DNA of 64,000 bases, taken from NCBI GenBank assembly GCA_950295325.1, contig OX485805.1, positions 28,757,501-28,821,500 on the forward strand. The letters run 5' to 3'. A model generated the notes under the pieces. The model worked only from the letters and a program-made list of their open reading frames with translations, did no database searches and was not told the origin of the DNA. This stretch comes from Polytrichum commune. Taxonomy: Eukaryota > Streptophyta > Polytrichopsida > Polytrichales > Polytrichaceae. The position numbers were made by a program, and so were the translations under genes. Of the stretch, positions 11,347-22,158 are shown one piece after another (the stretch's first letter is position 1; each line of letters begins with the position of its first letter).

Positions 11347-11742
11347 ATGACCACCCATCATGTAGCAAACTCAATAGTTGAGGGGTGTTTTATTAGAAAG
11401 ACTTTACGTACCATGGCTGATTCAAACCTCAAGCTGCAACCATTCGCCTTCAACACAACCGTCAACTCCGGGATTTGGCTATCAAGAATTTTAAGCTTGT
11501 CTGGAACCGGAATTCTGCCATGTCCATTTGCATGGAACTATTTTTTGGCATGCCCACTTTGCAAGGAGAGCTGCAAATCTGATCACAAATCACTGAGCCA
11601 TGAACCAACTCTCAATCTAACCAAAATTTCAGTTAAATTCAAATGCACCCACCCAAAATTAAAAGGCACCCAAGATTATGAAGCTAGTTGCGAGCATAAT
11701 GAAGCATTCAAACTCACAAACAAAAAAGAACTAAGAATCTAA
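11347..11742 (+). other. ORF conserved between copies A and B (A form)
   Basis: A 131-codon frame. About 110 residues (SNLKLQPFAFNTTVNSGIW to NKKELRI) stay open in the B copy at 21745-22158 despite many substitutions, and both end at the same stop. The minus strand of the B copy is also open (KIPVPDKLKILDSQIPEL), so the coding direction is unclear. No family is recognised. It may be a captured gene fragment. Confidence 0.25.
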
Positions 11743-12269
11743 GTATAAATTGGTCAATGTTGGAATTTTTTCAAAAAACTGAAACATGGTATTTGTGAGA
11801 ACGTCACATGACATTTAAAAATGTCTTATAAGTCGTTTTCTCAAATGCCAGGAAGGCTAGCTTGAATTGGTCTTGGAGGTAACTTTTGCCAACTACAACT
11901 TTTTCCAAAGTTCAATGCATTCCACAAGACTAAAAATTGAGGTGGCCTTGAAAAAAAAAATGTCACATGTGAACGTGACATTTTCATGAATACTAAGTTA
12001 TGAGCAAATGTTGTTATTTTATGTACAATTACATACCTACTGCTAGAGTGATTGATGTGTAAGCTAAGATTCTACAAGAACATTACAAAATCAAGCCTAA
12101 ACTACAAAAACACACTACAATTCATGTCAAATGAAGACACATGATGTTGGCCATTGCCACCTCTTGAGCTTCAACACATCTCTCATCCATATGTGAGCTA
12201 TGTGCTACTATGGTTTTCTTAAAGTTATTAAGCAGTGTGATTGTAAAGTAATTGAACCCCAGGGGTTGG

Positions 12270-14165
12270 ACTTTTCATTAGAAACCTAAACGATTTGCGT
12301 GGGCCACTATGAAATTAAATCCCCTATATATGAGAAGTTTATAGACAAAAAAATGTATATGTACTAACGGCATGCTAGAAAATGAACTCATGTATTTATA
12401 CTAAGTTTTTCAATGTAATGTAATATATGCCTCTACTACATATACAAAATAATAAATCTTGGATTAAATTATAATTTATTGCACATAAAATCCACTTTCA
12501 CTTTCTAAGGATAAAGTCTTTGAACATTTTTTCATTTAAAGCATGTAACTCATTGTTTGCATCGAGAAAACAAAGACAAGAGCATAGTAAATTAGCCACA
12601 ATCCAAAGAGCAAAACTCAAGGGAGCCCATGAGCGCTCCATGCGCCTCTAGTTTGTAAAAACCTAGAGCCCAAATGCAAACCCCAACAAAAATGGACAAG
12701 GTAGTCATTAAGGACTATACCATCTAACAACAAGGAATGAGAACGCGAATTGGATAGAATTAACACTTTTTTTTGTCACTTTTTCTCTCTAGAACCCTAG
12801 GGCCCCCATTTGTACATCTACCTTTACTTCAAAACTCTTGATAGTCTTTTTTAAATGTACACACTAGAGAAAAACAACACCTCTCCCTTATGTATATTAT
12901 GTACACTAATGCCTCAAATGATACCCCTTCTTACACTCACGTTAGTTCATACAAGGTATGAAGAGTCCACCCCCCCCCCCCAAGGGAGTATGTGTATTCC
13001 TCCCCGGATGCCAACAATGATCAGATGATGAACTAGCCTTTGTTCTTCAGAGTGTCTATTAGTATTAAACCAATATTTAGTGGAATCGGGACTTTCTGGC
13101 CAATTCTAGACTAAGCTACCACCGCATGCCCGTTTCAATATTTCCACTATGATGCCAAATGTTTGCACATATCATGTCCATGATCTTTCCATATACAAAC
13201 ACCTACCAAATGGCTATACGATAGGCACAAATAACAACACTTGAAGGACGAGTGTTCACATTTCTAAAAATTACTTATTTGTTTCCAAACTCATCAAAAG
13301 TCCAGAATTACCTAATCACTAGTTATAGATAATCAAACATCATTAGATTGCAATTTGTGAGGCGCACCAATTGAGAGAAATTCTTGGTCTAAAGAAAAGA
13401 AGAGCATGTACACACAAGCAGTTAATGTGTGAAGCAAGCTTGGATGAATGCATATGTATGTTCATGTTTCTTTCTAAATTCTAAATTCTAAATTCTTGTT
13501 TTTGACCTCCAAGCATTTGGTCAATACACTCATGTCATCTGATATTGAAGCATGGTTCTCCTCTTGATTTAAAAGAACTCCATTAGTACCCTCTAGAACA
13601 TAAATGGATTAATGTACAAATAAACCAAGAATGGACCTAAAACACATTCATAATCATACATTTGGGGACTGCACATGTACGACAATGATACGTAGTGTTG
13701 TTTTTGATGTCATGTGTTGATTTTGGACATGCATGCGTTCATTCCAAAGTTTGTTCCCTTCATGCTAAAAGAAAATCCACGTTGTCAAATTCCATCCACA
13801 TAGCATATCCCAACTTGGACTTGTGGGCATCAAACGAAGGGTCATAAAGTTTAGCAAGATTGAATTGTTTTCAAGAGACTCTGCACATGTTATAAATTTC
13901 GTTCTCACATGGGGATGCACGGTTAGGGTCTCCTTTTTTATATAGATGAATCTGTGTATCAAGTTGACAACATTATTCAAGTCCATAACAATGTTTTGCA
14001 GGACTGGCAGTATTCCACAGAATATTCTCAGATATTTTCTACATTCAGTCTGAATGTGGGAAATATTTAAGAATATTTTGTGGAATATTGTAGGTGCCAC
14101 AAAACATTGTTATGGATCTGAATAATGTTGTGTTCCCATCTCTGAGACTTTGGGGACTTTGAGGG
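12270..14165. other. A-specific 1.9-kb block, no gene
   Basis: Copy B jumps from GGGGTTGG (22708) straight to the sequence that A resumes near 14170, so this block was inserted in A or lost from B. It holds poly-C near 12970, AT-rich noncoding sequence and a 165-bp hairpin at its right side. No matching target duplication was found at the edges. Confidence 0.6.
13967..14131. repeat. 165-bp near-perfect hairpin
   Basis: The left arm ACAACATTATTCAAGTCCAT and the right arm ATGGATCTGAATAATGTTGT are inverted complements. The inner arms (ATTCCACAGAATATTCT and AGAATATTTTGTGGAAT) pair as well, leaving only a small loop near 14050. It could be a MITE or a small-RNA precursor. It lies only in copy A. 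Confidence 0.7.
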
Positions 14166-14488
14166 GAAGGGGGTTTGTTGGTTGTTACGTTTTTTTTTTG
14201 GGTTAACCTTTTGTTCTTGTTTGCACTTCTCACTCATTATGGAACAATGTGGCTGGCTTGAGGGTTTTGCGTCCTCTCCAAGTGGGTCCATCGTAGATTG
14301 GTTCTTACTTCGATCTTGGGACTGGCCATTTGGTTTTTTTTTCTCAAGAAAATTAAAAGAATCAATAAATAAGAAGGACCGGCATCTAACTTATTTGCAA
14401 GTCAACCAATTTGAGATGCCAAGAAAACCAACACAAATTTCAAGCCTTAGGGGAGGGGAAGAACTAGGATTTAAGTATATTTGGAGTT

Positions 14489-14830
14489 ATGTATGAGTTT
14501 TGGTCAATTCCAACCTCCAATATGATGTACGCTAGATCGCAAAACTACACAAATATGGTGGTTGACGAACATGAAATACAAACATTCGAAGTTGCGTTTG
14601 TGGTGTTCTTGTTTTTGTTACTGTCGTTTGATCTTTTAGTCCGGACAAGTGCACATCCCTTATTATATTTCGGGATCGGACAAGTGGTTTGTCTAAATAA
14701 ACTTAAATGTCAATTGAAGGAAGCTGATCATTTGGAAGGAATATTGGTAAATATCACAATTATCCATAACATCTCTCACAGAGAGACGAAACCGTGGGTC
14801 TGGTCCTTCTTTAAGAAAACTTTCACTTAA
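14489..14830 (+). other. ORF shared with copy B, disrupted there
   Basis: A 113-codon frame beginning MYEFWSIPTSNM with a hydrophobic stretch VVFLFLLLSFDLLV. The B copy at 23032-23244 keeps the first 60 residues and then diverges through an indel. No family recognised. Probably not a functioning gene. Confidence 0.2.
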
Positions 14831-15789
14831 GAGCTCATTAGCTCGTTGTATGTCGGAGCCTATTTTGAAAGTTGGGTGAAACTTTTGGGACCTCCTCTTT
14901 CCACCTCAAACTTTAGAATCTAAAATAGGGTACCGCACATGGGACCCGCTATCTTATTAGACCCCATATTGACCTATGCAAGGCTAGCTTGGCCCACCCA
15001 TCCTAGTAGGACAAGCTAGAAAGCCGGTTTCTAACATCCCCACACCACTCTTTATGTACAATGATTTTGAGCATTAAGAGAATTTGGATGACTTTGTGTT
15101 AATTCTCATAAACTCAGGACCTGAAACCAAACCGATGCTTTCATCTGCCATACTTCACAATATATAAATAAAAGTAACCTCGAAATTTAGTGTATACACC
15201 GACGTGAATGGGAGCCCATAACCAAGCGGATGCGCTTCACAAATGACTCACCGGGCATGGTTTTTATGAGACTAAGGTAGAGGGTGCTAAAACCAACACC
15301 CCATCCAAAACCAACACTTATAAACGCCTCCCAATTGCCAACACTCTACAACCTTGAACCATACCCGGCAGTGTAGGAGTGTTTGGGCCCACGGAGTGAC
15401 GGTTTTAGGTGCCATTAGTGGTGCCACCTCATAGCGGCCTCCATGACCTTCATGTAGGGTATGTAATGGGCTGCATTCTATCTTGGGTTGGTTCAAGGTG
15501 GGATTAGGGTGGCTTGTCAATGCCTATTGTAGTCATTCTATTCACAACGCCAAGGAGGTAGGCCCACAAAGCACAAAAGGGTCATTTCCCGGGATGCAAG
15601 AGGGTCGGTTCCCGGGATGCAAGGTGATGGTTTTGCAAGCGAACCGGGTGGGATCATGGAGGTAGCCGTGTGGCTTTGCGTGCCATTACTACTTGGGCTT
15701 TGATGTAGTTTGGGTCTAGTACCCAACTATGTTGTGTTGGTTCTAGGCGATGAAGGTGGGGGTCCTCGTCATATGCAAGGTTGCCATAC

Positions 15790-16985
15790 ACGGGGCCCAA
15801 TGAACGGGTAGTGCCGGCAGTTAGTTACGATCGAGCTAGCCGGTTGATTTTGAGAATTTCCAAATGCAATTGGAAAGTTTAGGAAGGGGTTCCGGAAGAA
15901 AATGAAGGTTTACGGAAATGGGCCGATTAGAAAAATAAAATGCCAGCATTTCGGCAAGCTGCCCTAGAGTATCCACGGCAAATTGCCGATTGAGAAATTA
16001 TTTTCACAGCGGGCAGCCGACTAAATATATATTTTTTAGGTAAGGTTTTCAATACTATGCATAGTTGGAGACTATGCCTTGTTGGCTTGTGGTTTAGGCC
16101 CTTTAGGGTTATAGTGGCTTGTGGTTTAGGGCTCCCCTTGCTTCCCTAAACCAGCTTTGACTCCGTAGTAGTGGAGGTTCCATTTTCGTTGTTGGTTTCA
16201 CAAACAAGCACCCTAGACCCTAAATTTGTTGTTACTTCTGTGAGAGAGTTGTTGTGTCATCGTAGTACCTGCAAGCCTCTGTGACTTGTGAGGGAGCCGG
16301 CCTCTCTAAGTTGTGAAATCTTGATGCAATGCTGCGAATTGCCTTGGAAGGGCCAGATGAAGAGGTAGATGACATAATTTGTGATGCTATCCCACTTTGG
16401 AAGAAAGACAGTAAGTACCGTTTTTTGTATGCTAATCCTTCTTCTTATTTGAATTCTCCTAATACAGTGAGTATGAGTGATGTGCCTTGTTCGTTTGGGG
16501 CAATTGATACTAACGGCAATGGTACGCAAATCTCGTGACTTTTCAATACTAACTAGCCTCCGAATAATACTTGGACCCTTTTGTGGTGCTTGTATTTTTT
16601 GAAGGCTAAATCCTTAGCCCTAATATGGTAGGGGCTTTGCCACGTTCAAATCCTGCTAAGGATACTATTTAGATGACAATAAATGGAGAGTGAATGCCCA
16701 CATTGAATTAATCCACATTAATTCAAAAAAATTTGAATAAATGATCATGACACATCCACCACCAAAATATAAAACCGGCCCACTTTAGACCTTCCGGAAA
16801 TTGCATAAATGAAAAAAAAAATTCCGGCTAATTGCCTAAACACATTAGGAAATGGGGGCTATCAACCGATAAATTTTGCACTATTTAGGCCACTTCCGGG
16901 TTAAATTTGTAAAATCCAAGCCACCTCTAGAAACCTCAGCAATTAGCCGGTTTCTCTACAGAACTCCCCGGACTGTGACGGGGCC
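15790..16985 (+). mobile_element. 1,180-bp hAT-like non-autonomous transposon with target duplication
   Basis: The element proper is 15798-16977. It starts CAATGAACGGGTAGTGCCGG, and its end read inward on the other strand is CACAGTCCGGGGAGTTCTG. It is flanked by a perfect 8-bp direct repeat ACGGGGCC (15790-15797 and 16978-16985). Copy B at 24349-24356 carries a single ACGGGGCC with continuous flanks, i.e. the empty site, so insertion is demonstrated rather than assumed. About the first 60 bases resemble the 5' ends of the 220-240-bp MITEs, which makes this a longer relative. It lacks a recognisable transposase. A 69-codon frame lies inside (16329-16538). Confidence 0.85.
16329..16538 (+). other. 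69-codon ORF inside the hAT-like element
   Basis: The ATG-started frame reads MLRIALEGPDEEVDDIICDA then KYRFLYANPSSYLNSPNT. It has a protein-like composition, with an acidic helix followed by an aromatic patch, and I cannot match it to a family. It may be a leftover of the transposase gene or a captured host fragment. Confidence 0.25.
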
Positions 16986-17538
16986 TATGAAAAAGTTTAA
17001 GAAAGCTAGTAGTTTTGACTTTGAATATTCACTAAGTATTCAATTGAGACTAAAAATATTTTTTCTTTCTTGATACCTATGTTTAGCCCAAAGGCTATTA
17101 TGAATATATATTTTTTTTATATATCAACCACATAGCCATATGTATGTGCAATAGCTTAAAGTGTTGGTTTAAGCACCCTCTACCTTACATAGCTTCGGCA
17201 ACCTTGGACTTGAAGGATCTTGAGCGGCTGTTGAATTCCAATTTTTAGTACTTGGCTGGTGGGAACGTGGTTGTCATGGGTGGGCATATATAAGAACGGC
17301 CACAACCAAGTACATTATCTCTTATATCTGCACATTTTCCATTATCCATACTTTTAGACTACTTCTCGTTCACTTCCTTGTTAGACTGGGCGATTCTCAT
17401 TTATATTTTGGTATATTAGGTCTACGTATACTAGGTAGGAGACTAGTGGAGGCGTAAGTTAGTGGCCATGATTGGAAGCATGTAAGCATGTCCAAGGCCT
17501 GACCAAATAATGGGGAGAACCGACCAATGGAGAACCGA

Positions 17539-17690
17539 CCAATGTCCGGGGAGATTTTAGGGCGTAATCGGTCAAAATCCAAGTGTTTCCAAGCCCAACC
17601 GGTTACATGTTGTGATCTTTCGGCTTTTGTTTATTAATTTGATGTATATTTTATAGTTTTTTTGAATATGATTGGTAATTTCTTAAAGTT
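17539..17690 (-). mobile_element. hAT-like MITE, truncated, in copy A
   Basis: The 3' end CCAATGTCCGGGGAGA, followed by TCGGTCAAAATCC, CAACCGGTTACATG and the GTGATCTTTCGG block, is present. The other end is missing at about 17690, where copy A continues with sequence that in B lies 450 bases further on. Copy B keeps the full element (24906-25132), so A lost the end by deletion. Confidence 0.7.
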
Positions 17691-18239
17691 TGCTACTTGG
17701 ATAATTTTGAGAGGTGTTTTCATCTAAAGCTCAAGCTCTCAATAGTTTGAGCAAGTGTTGTACAAGGGCCATGCTCAAAGTCGGGGGGTTGGATATTAAA
17801 CAAAAGGAAATTCGTTGACGGGGCAAACACAAAACTAGATATTGGACTATTAATAAAGTCCCATAATTGAGTTAGAGGATAACTTGAATGTCCTCCACAT
17901 TCTCTAAATTATCCCATTTGGCTAATTGAAAGGGGGGGTTACCATGGTAATTAACTCTTAAAGGTAGACATGAAATTCTTTGTCCATACATTCATCTTAC
18001 TAGACCATACTAGCATACACTTTAACAGTATAATAGTCTGATTTTAAGCACAAGGACAACAAAATATTTTTGTGAACAATTCTAACTTTACCAAAATGCC
18101 ATCAGTACAGTCACCAGGTCTACCACACGAGATGTTAATTCTATTTTATAAATTGGTGAATTGAATACAATTCTTAAACCAATTTTGGGGAGATTTTGCT
18201 TTGGCCTTTAGCCACCCAAGGATAATAACTGTTCATAAA

Positions 18240-18750
18240 ATAATGTCTTATTCAGCTTTGGAGTGATGAGTGATCCCCAATTCAGTCACACCTGGTTTAG
18301 AACCTCATTGACCTCCCTATCGAGGTGCCCAAAACCAGTCACCCGAACTCCAGGTCCTCAAGTTCGACGTGTCGGTCAGGGCAGGAAAGAAAACATTCTC
18401 AGGATGGGCAGCACGTTTCCACCTGGGCACCCTAAATCCGCGCACTGTAAGGGGGGGAGGACCCACACACACCCATCACGCCGGGCACCCGGAGGCGCTA
18501 CAACAAAGAAACCTCACATCTTCCCTCTAGGTACATGTGCCTCCACGATTCGTAGATCCACGTACCCAGAGACGAGGCAACGAGAATGAAATCATTGGGA
18601 AATTTTGGTGACGTGGCTGCCTCCCATAGGCCGCCAGGCTGTGACCCCTGCATTATTGGGGGGTAATAAATCCCTGTACTATTTAATGGCAGGCCGGGGG
18701 GGGGAAACTCTTAATATGCCATGGCAGCAGATTTTAACTAAGTAATTAAG
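18240..18750 (+). promoter_or_regulatory. promoter-like GC-rich block, copy A
   Basis: A GC-richer block with a GACGTGGC G-box/ABRE-like motif near 18610, an inverted CCAAT (ATTGG) near 18593 and a TATA-like CTATTTAATGG near 18680. These lie in the spacing of a plant promoter. The same block stands at 26090-26570 in copy B. No coding sequence follows in either copy, so it may be an orphaned promoter. This is inference from motifs only. Confidence 0.25.
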
Positions 18751-19253
18751 GAAGGGCCGCTGTTTCTTTGGCATGGGGTTGTTTACGTTCCAATGGGTCA
18801 GTGCCGGACAGTTCTTCACCACTTCAGAGAGGGGGGATTACTATCGTAAGGTAGAAATAATACCATAACCCGTGAAAATAAGGTGATTCGCATTGAACAT
18901 CTGGTCTTACAATCATGAGATAATTAATTTTCCAAGATAGACGAGAAGGATTCATGAAGAATGCAAGTTGTTTCATATTTTTCTGCCATGTACAAAAAAT
19001 GCTACAATTTTTCAAAGTGGAAAGTTGTCCAACCCCCTACTCGTTCACTAGATTCTCCCTACACCGAACACGGTGATCCGCATTTTCATACAGAACATCG
19101 TTTAAATCGGTTACCTTGTGAGTACATTAACACTTGACTCCCATTGGCTACATTAAGTGTACACGCATTGAAGTTGCCGTTGAGTCTTGATCGGTTTTAG
19201 AAATGGCACTTCACCATTATGACGGCGGTCTAGTGCACGGCTAGAGGGTGGGA

Positions 19254-19470
19254 ATCGATCGCTAGTTATAGATGAACTGCTTAAGTTTCAGGAGATAACA
19301 TGTCGAAGTTCAAGACTTCAGGAAATTTACCCATCATTTTAGAGGAATCTAAGGAAGAAATATACCTCAAATTCATAGAGAAAGACCAAAAGATCACAAC
19401 ATGTAATTGGTTGGACTTGGAAACACAGGGTTGTTGACCGATTAGGCCCAAAAATCTCCCCGGACATTGG
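19254..19470 (+). mobile_element. hAT-like MITE, 5' end degraded
   Basis: It runs from GAATCGATCGCTAGTTATAG to CTCCCCGGACATTGG, with the family blocks TCGAAGTTCAAGACTTCAGG and GATCACAACATGTAATTGG in order. The first dozen bases are altered, and no target duplication remains. Confidence 0.7.
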
Positions 19471-19510
19471 ACGGAGGATGAGTCACGACTGATCAAAGTT
19501 GAGCAACTAA

Positions 19511-19870
19511 GGTCGAGGCATCCATAGTCCATCAAACTGCTCACTGGGGTCATGTAATGTTGACATGGATGAGACTCATGTTTTTTTAGGCAAAAAAAGT
19601 TAAAGTTTATGTGGTGGCGGTTTGTGATTGATTCCCCTCATAAGAGTTATGATGACTGACGTAGCTGAACATTAGCATTAAGATGAGAGGTTATGAGTTA
19701 ACATGTAGATCGACTATGTATCACCCTAACTTATACCACTTCGAAATTCGTAGCAATTTTCATATTCATGAAAAAAAGAAAAATTGCAATCTCCATAGAA
19801 TTCGTTTCTCTTCGCCCAAAAAAACAGTTCCCCGCTTATACTCCTCCTAAGCAGGTGCAAACTGTAATCG
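19511..19870 (+). mobile_element. GGTCGAGG MITE, copy 2
   Basis: It starts GGTCGAGGCATCCATAGTCC and contains TGATTGATTCCCCTCATAAG and TCTCTTCGCCCAAAAAAACA. It is close to the copy at 30.15 kb. The terminal TATAGGTGCCTCGACC end is missing, so it is one-sided. Confidence 0.6.
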
Positions 19871-19886
19871 GTTCCACATGATTGCA

Positions 19887-20530
19887 TAAATCTACAACCA
19901 TGTGGAAAGCATCGTGGGGACAACCCAACAACATCAAAAATCATATTTGATAATATCAAAGAGGCTTTTCTTGCTAAAGAGTGGAAGTCTTTCCATCTCT
20001 TGGGAAGAAACTACATTACCTACATCTCAAGGATTTTGTCCAATATGGATGTGAATTGTACTTGACGCAAACATTGACACCATCACAACGCAAGATCATT
20101 GCCCCCTCACTGTACCTTGAATAATGGACTTGCCATCGAAATTGGACAGTGCTCAACTATCCCTATCTCTAGCAATAATAGACTATGCCACTTTTTCTCT
20201 TATAATGTAGTTGAAAATGAAGCACACTTCATGTTGGAGTGTCGACTCCCCTGTATAACTTCATCAAAGATAAGTTTCAATCTCTATTTGAGAAGATAGT
20301 GTTACGAAGTCTCAAGTCTTTCTTTCAATTAGACCAACAAGTTGATATTAGCCTCTACCTCACGGAGACCACCGCACTGCACCACTCTAGAAAACTAGTT
20401 GGTTTGACATCACCCTTATGTATCTTTAGTCCCATAAGCCTTTCGGCTTCCGGGACTTCTAAAATCAATTTCATTTCATTGAGGATCAAGTCACTGGTAA
20501 CCTGCGAAGTAATACAACAAAGGCTAGTTT
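19887..20530 (+). mobile_element. LINE ORF2 3' remnant (copy in segment B)
   Basis: The counterpart of the LINE remnant in copy A, starting where the duplication starts. It carries NNRLCHFFSYN and ENEAHFMLEC, again lacking the second zinc-ligand cysteine, with an extra frameshift after LEC. The 3' tail matches 46.69-46.86 kb. Confidence 0.7.
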
Positions 20531-20781
20531 TGTAAGGAAAGTGAAGGGAGAGTAAAATAGTCTAGAAGTACAGAGATCTTCTTCTTGGTCGAGGCAATGT
20601 CGACATTCGAAGGAAGCAATGTAGTCAAACCAGGAGTGGTTTGAGCTATAAAATTAGTGAAAATCAAATAAATTTAGTTGCAAACAAGGCCAAGCGAGCT
20701 GTTATCAAAGGGTGCAGCTCAAATTTCCTATGTGTGCAGCTTGGGTGATGCATTTATACTAACATCAACAGTCTTTTGTCT

Positions 20782-20785
<4 letters not shown>

Positions 20786-20814
<29 letters not shown>
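20786..20814. repeat. (TA)n microsatellite, longer in copy B
   Basis: The tract covers about 29 bases here and about 13 at the equivalent place in copy A (10825-10837). It is the clearest length difference within otherwise matching sequence. Confidence 0.95.
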
Positions 20815-20816
<2 letters not shown>

Positions 20817-20958
20817 AACATCAAAAGCATGCAAACATACAGGAGCTACGCAAAACATACAACTTTCAATTAAGTCAATGGTTAAATTTGCACATCAAAG
20901 ACATATGCCAATTGGATCTACTCCTTATAGCAACCCCAAACATATCAGTCGAGTGCAC

Positions 20959-21191
20959 CTATGTCCAGGGAGAACCAGCAGTTTGTTACAGATGAACTGG
21001 TTGAGTGTGAGGTGTAACCGGTTGAAGTTCAAGACTTCAGGAGGATTACCAATTAATTTAGAGGAATCTATAGAATATTATACCTCAAATGAATGAAAGC
21101 AAAACTGGAAGATGATGTCAACATGTAACCACCTGGATTTAGAATCGCTAGAATCTTGACCGACTATGCCCAAAAACTTCCCGGGCAAATG
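20959..21191 (+). mobile_element. hAT-like MITE with GAGTGCAC duplication (copy B)
   Basis: The B counterpart of the element at 10978. Flanking GAGTGCAC octamers are at 20951-20958 and 21192-21199. Confidence 0.8.
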
Positions 21192-21744
21192 GAGTGCACT
21201 GAACTGCCAACAGACACAATTAAGATAGATTTCAGGGTTTTGTCCAGCACTCTTGGTGACCATTAGCCAGTAGACTTGTGAACTATTAGCAATTGTAGCC
21301 GCTATTTTTTATTTTATTTTTTTGACATGCCATTTGTCATTTATTCATGAGAGCATGACCACCCATCATGTAGCAAACTCAATAGTTGAGGGGTGTTTTA
21401 TTGGCTCTGTCTGTAGGACAGAGACTATGCATCAACCTCTAACCACTTTATGTTCACACTTGGACGTTACTTGTCCCTGCTATTTTTGGTCCAGTTGATT
21501 TAACATGGATGATGAAAGCTTGCATATCTTGGGCAACTAACCAACTAATTCAACTATTAGTTAACTAGTTGCCTTTCGTAACTATAGTTGTTTGTGATTT
21601 AACCTGCCAAAAAATGTAGTTTTTCTAAAATCTAGGTAATTCTAGTTATATATCTAGTTAACTATAGTTGTTCCTTAAATTCTATTGAAAAAAATCTACA
21701 TGACTATAGTTGATTATAAGTATAGTAAATAGCCATGGACTGGC

Positions 21745-22158
21745 ATGAGCAAAAGTGTACAGCTACAATTGGAGTCTCCCAACAAAGCCTCACGGTACAG
21801 TTTTCTTGTTAGAAAGGCTTTAGGTACTGTGGCTGATTCAAACCTCAATCTGCAACCATTGGCCTTCAACACAACCGTCAACTCCGGGATTTGGCTATCA
21901 AGAATTTTAAGCTTGTCTGGAACCGGAATTTTGGCATGTCCATTTGTGTGGAACAATTTTTTGGCATGTCCACTTTGCAAGGAGAGCTGCAAATCTGATC
22001 ACAAAATACTGAGCCATGAACCAACTCTCAATCTAACCAAAATTTCAGCTAAATTCAAATGCACCCACCCAAAATCAAAAGGTACCCAAGATTATGTAGC
22101 TAGTTGCAAGTATAATAAAGCAATCAAACACACAAACAAAAAAGAACTGAGAATCTAA
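21745..22158 (+). other. ORF conserved between copies A and B (B form)
   Basis: A 137-codon frame sharing its last ~115 residues with 11347-11742. The first 25 residues come from the B-specific block, so the N-termini differ. Function unknown, coding status doubtful. Confidence 0.25.

Larger units (their letters stand above)
9928..19088 (+). repeat. tandem segmental duplication, copy A
   Basis: This 9.16-kb segment is repeated in the same orientation at 19887-26932. The shared run starts at TAAATCTACAACCATGTGGA and ends at a CCGCATTTTCA shared by both. Shared order: LINE remnant, MITE with GAGTGCAC duplication, a paired ORF, a GC-poor block, GTCCGGGGAGA MITE half, promoter-like block. Segment A has extra blocks at about 12270-14165 and 15798-16977, and lacks blocks that B has at 21403-21810 and about 25040-25500. 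No intact gene is seen in either copy. Confidence 0.9.
19089..19886. other. spacer between duplicated segments, made of MITEs
   Basis: This 798-bp spacer holds a truncated hAT-like MITE and a GGTCGAGG MITE. Its left part is found inverted, and its right part in direct orientation, around 30-31 kb. Confidence 0.7.

Noticed and set aside
18263-18589. 108-codon ORF shared in part with copy B
   Set aside because: The frame is broken differently in B (26111-26404), and the block looks regulatory, not coding.
21403-21810. B-specific block as a transposon insertion
   Set aside because: No matching target duplication or inverted ends at its borders; a deletion in copy A explains it as well.
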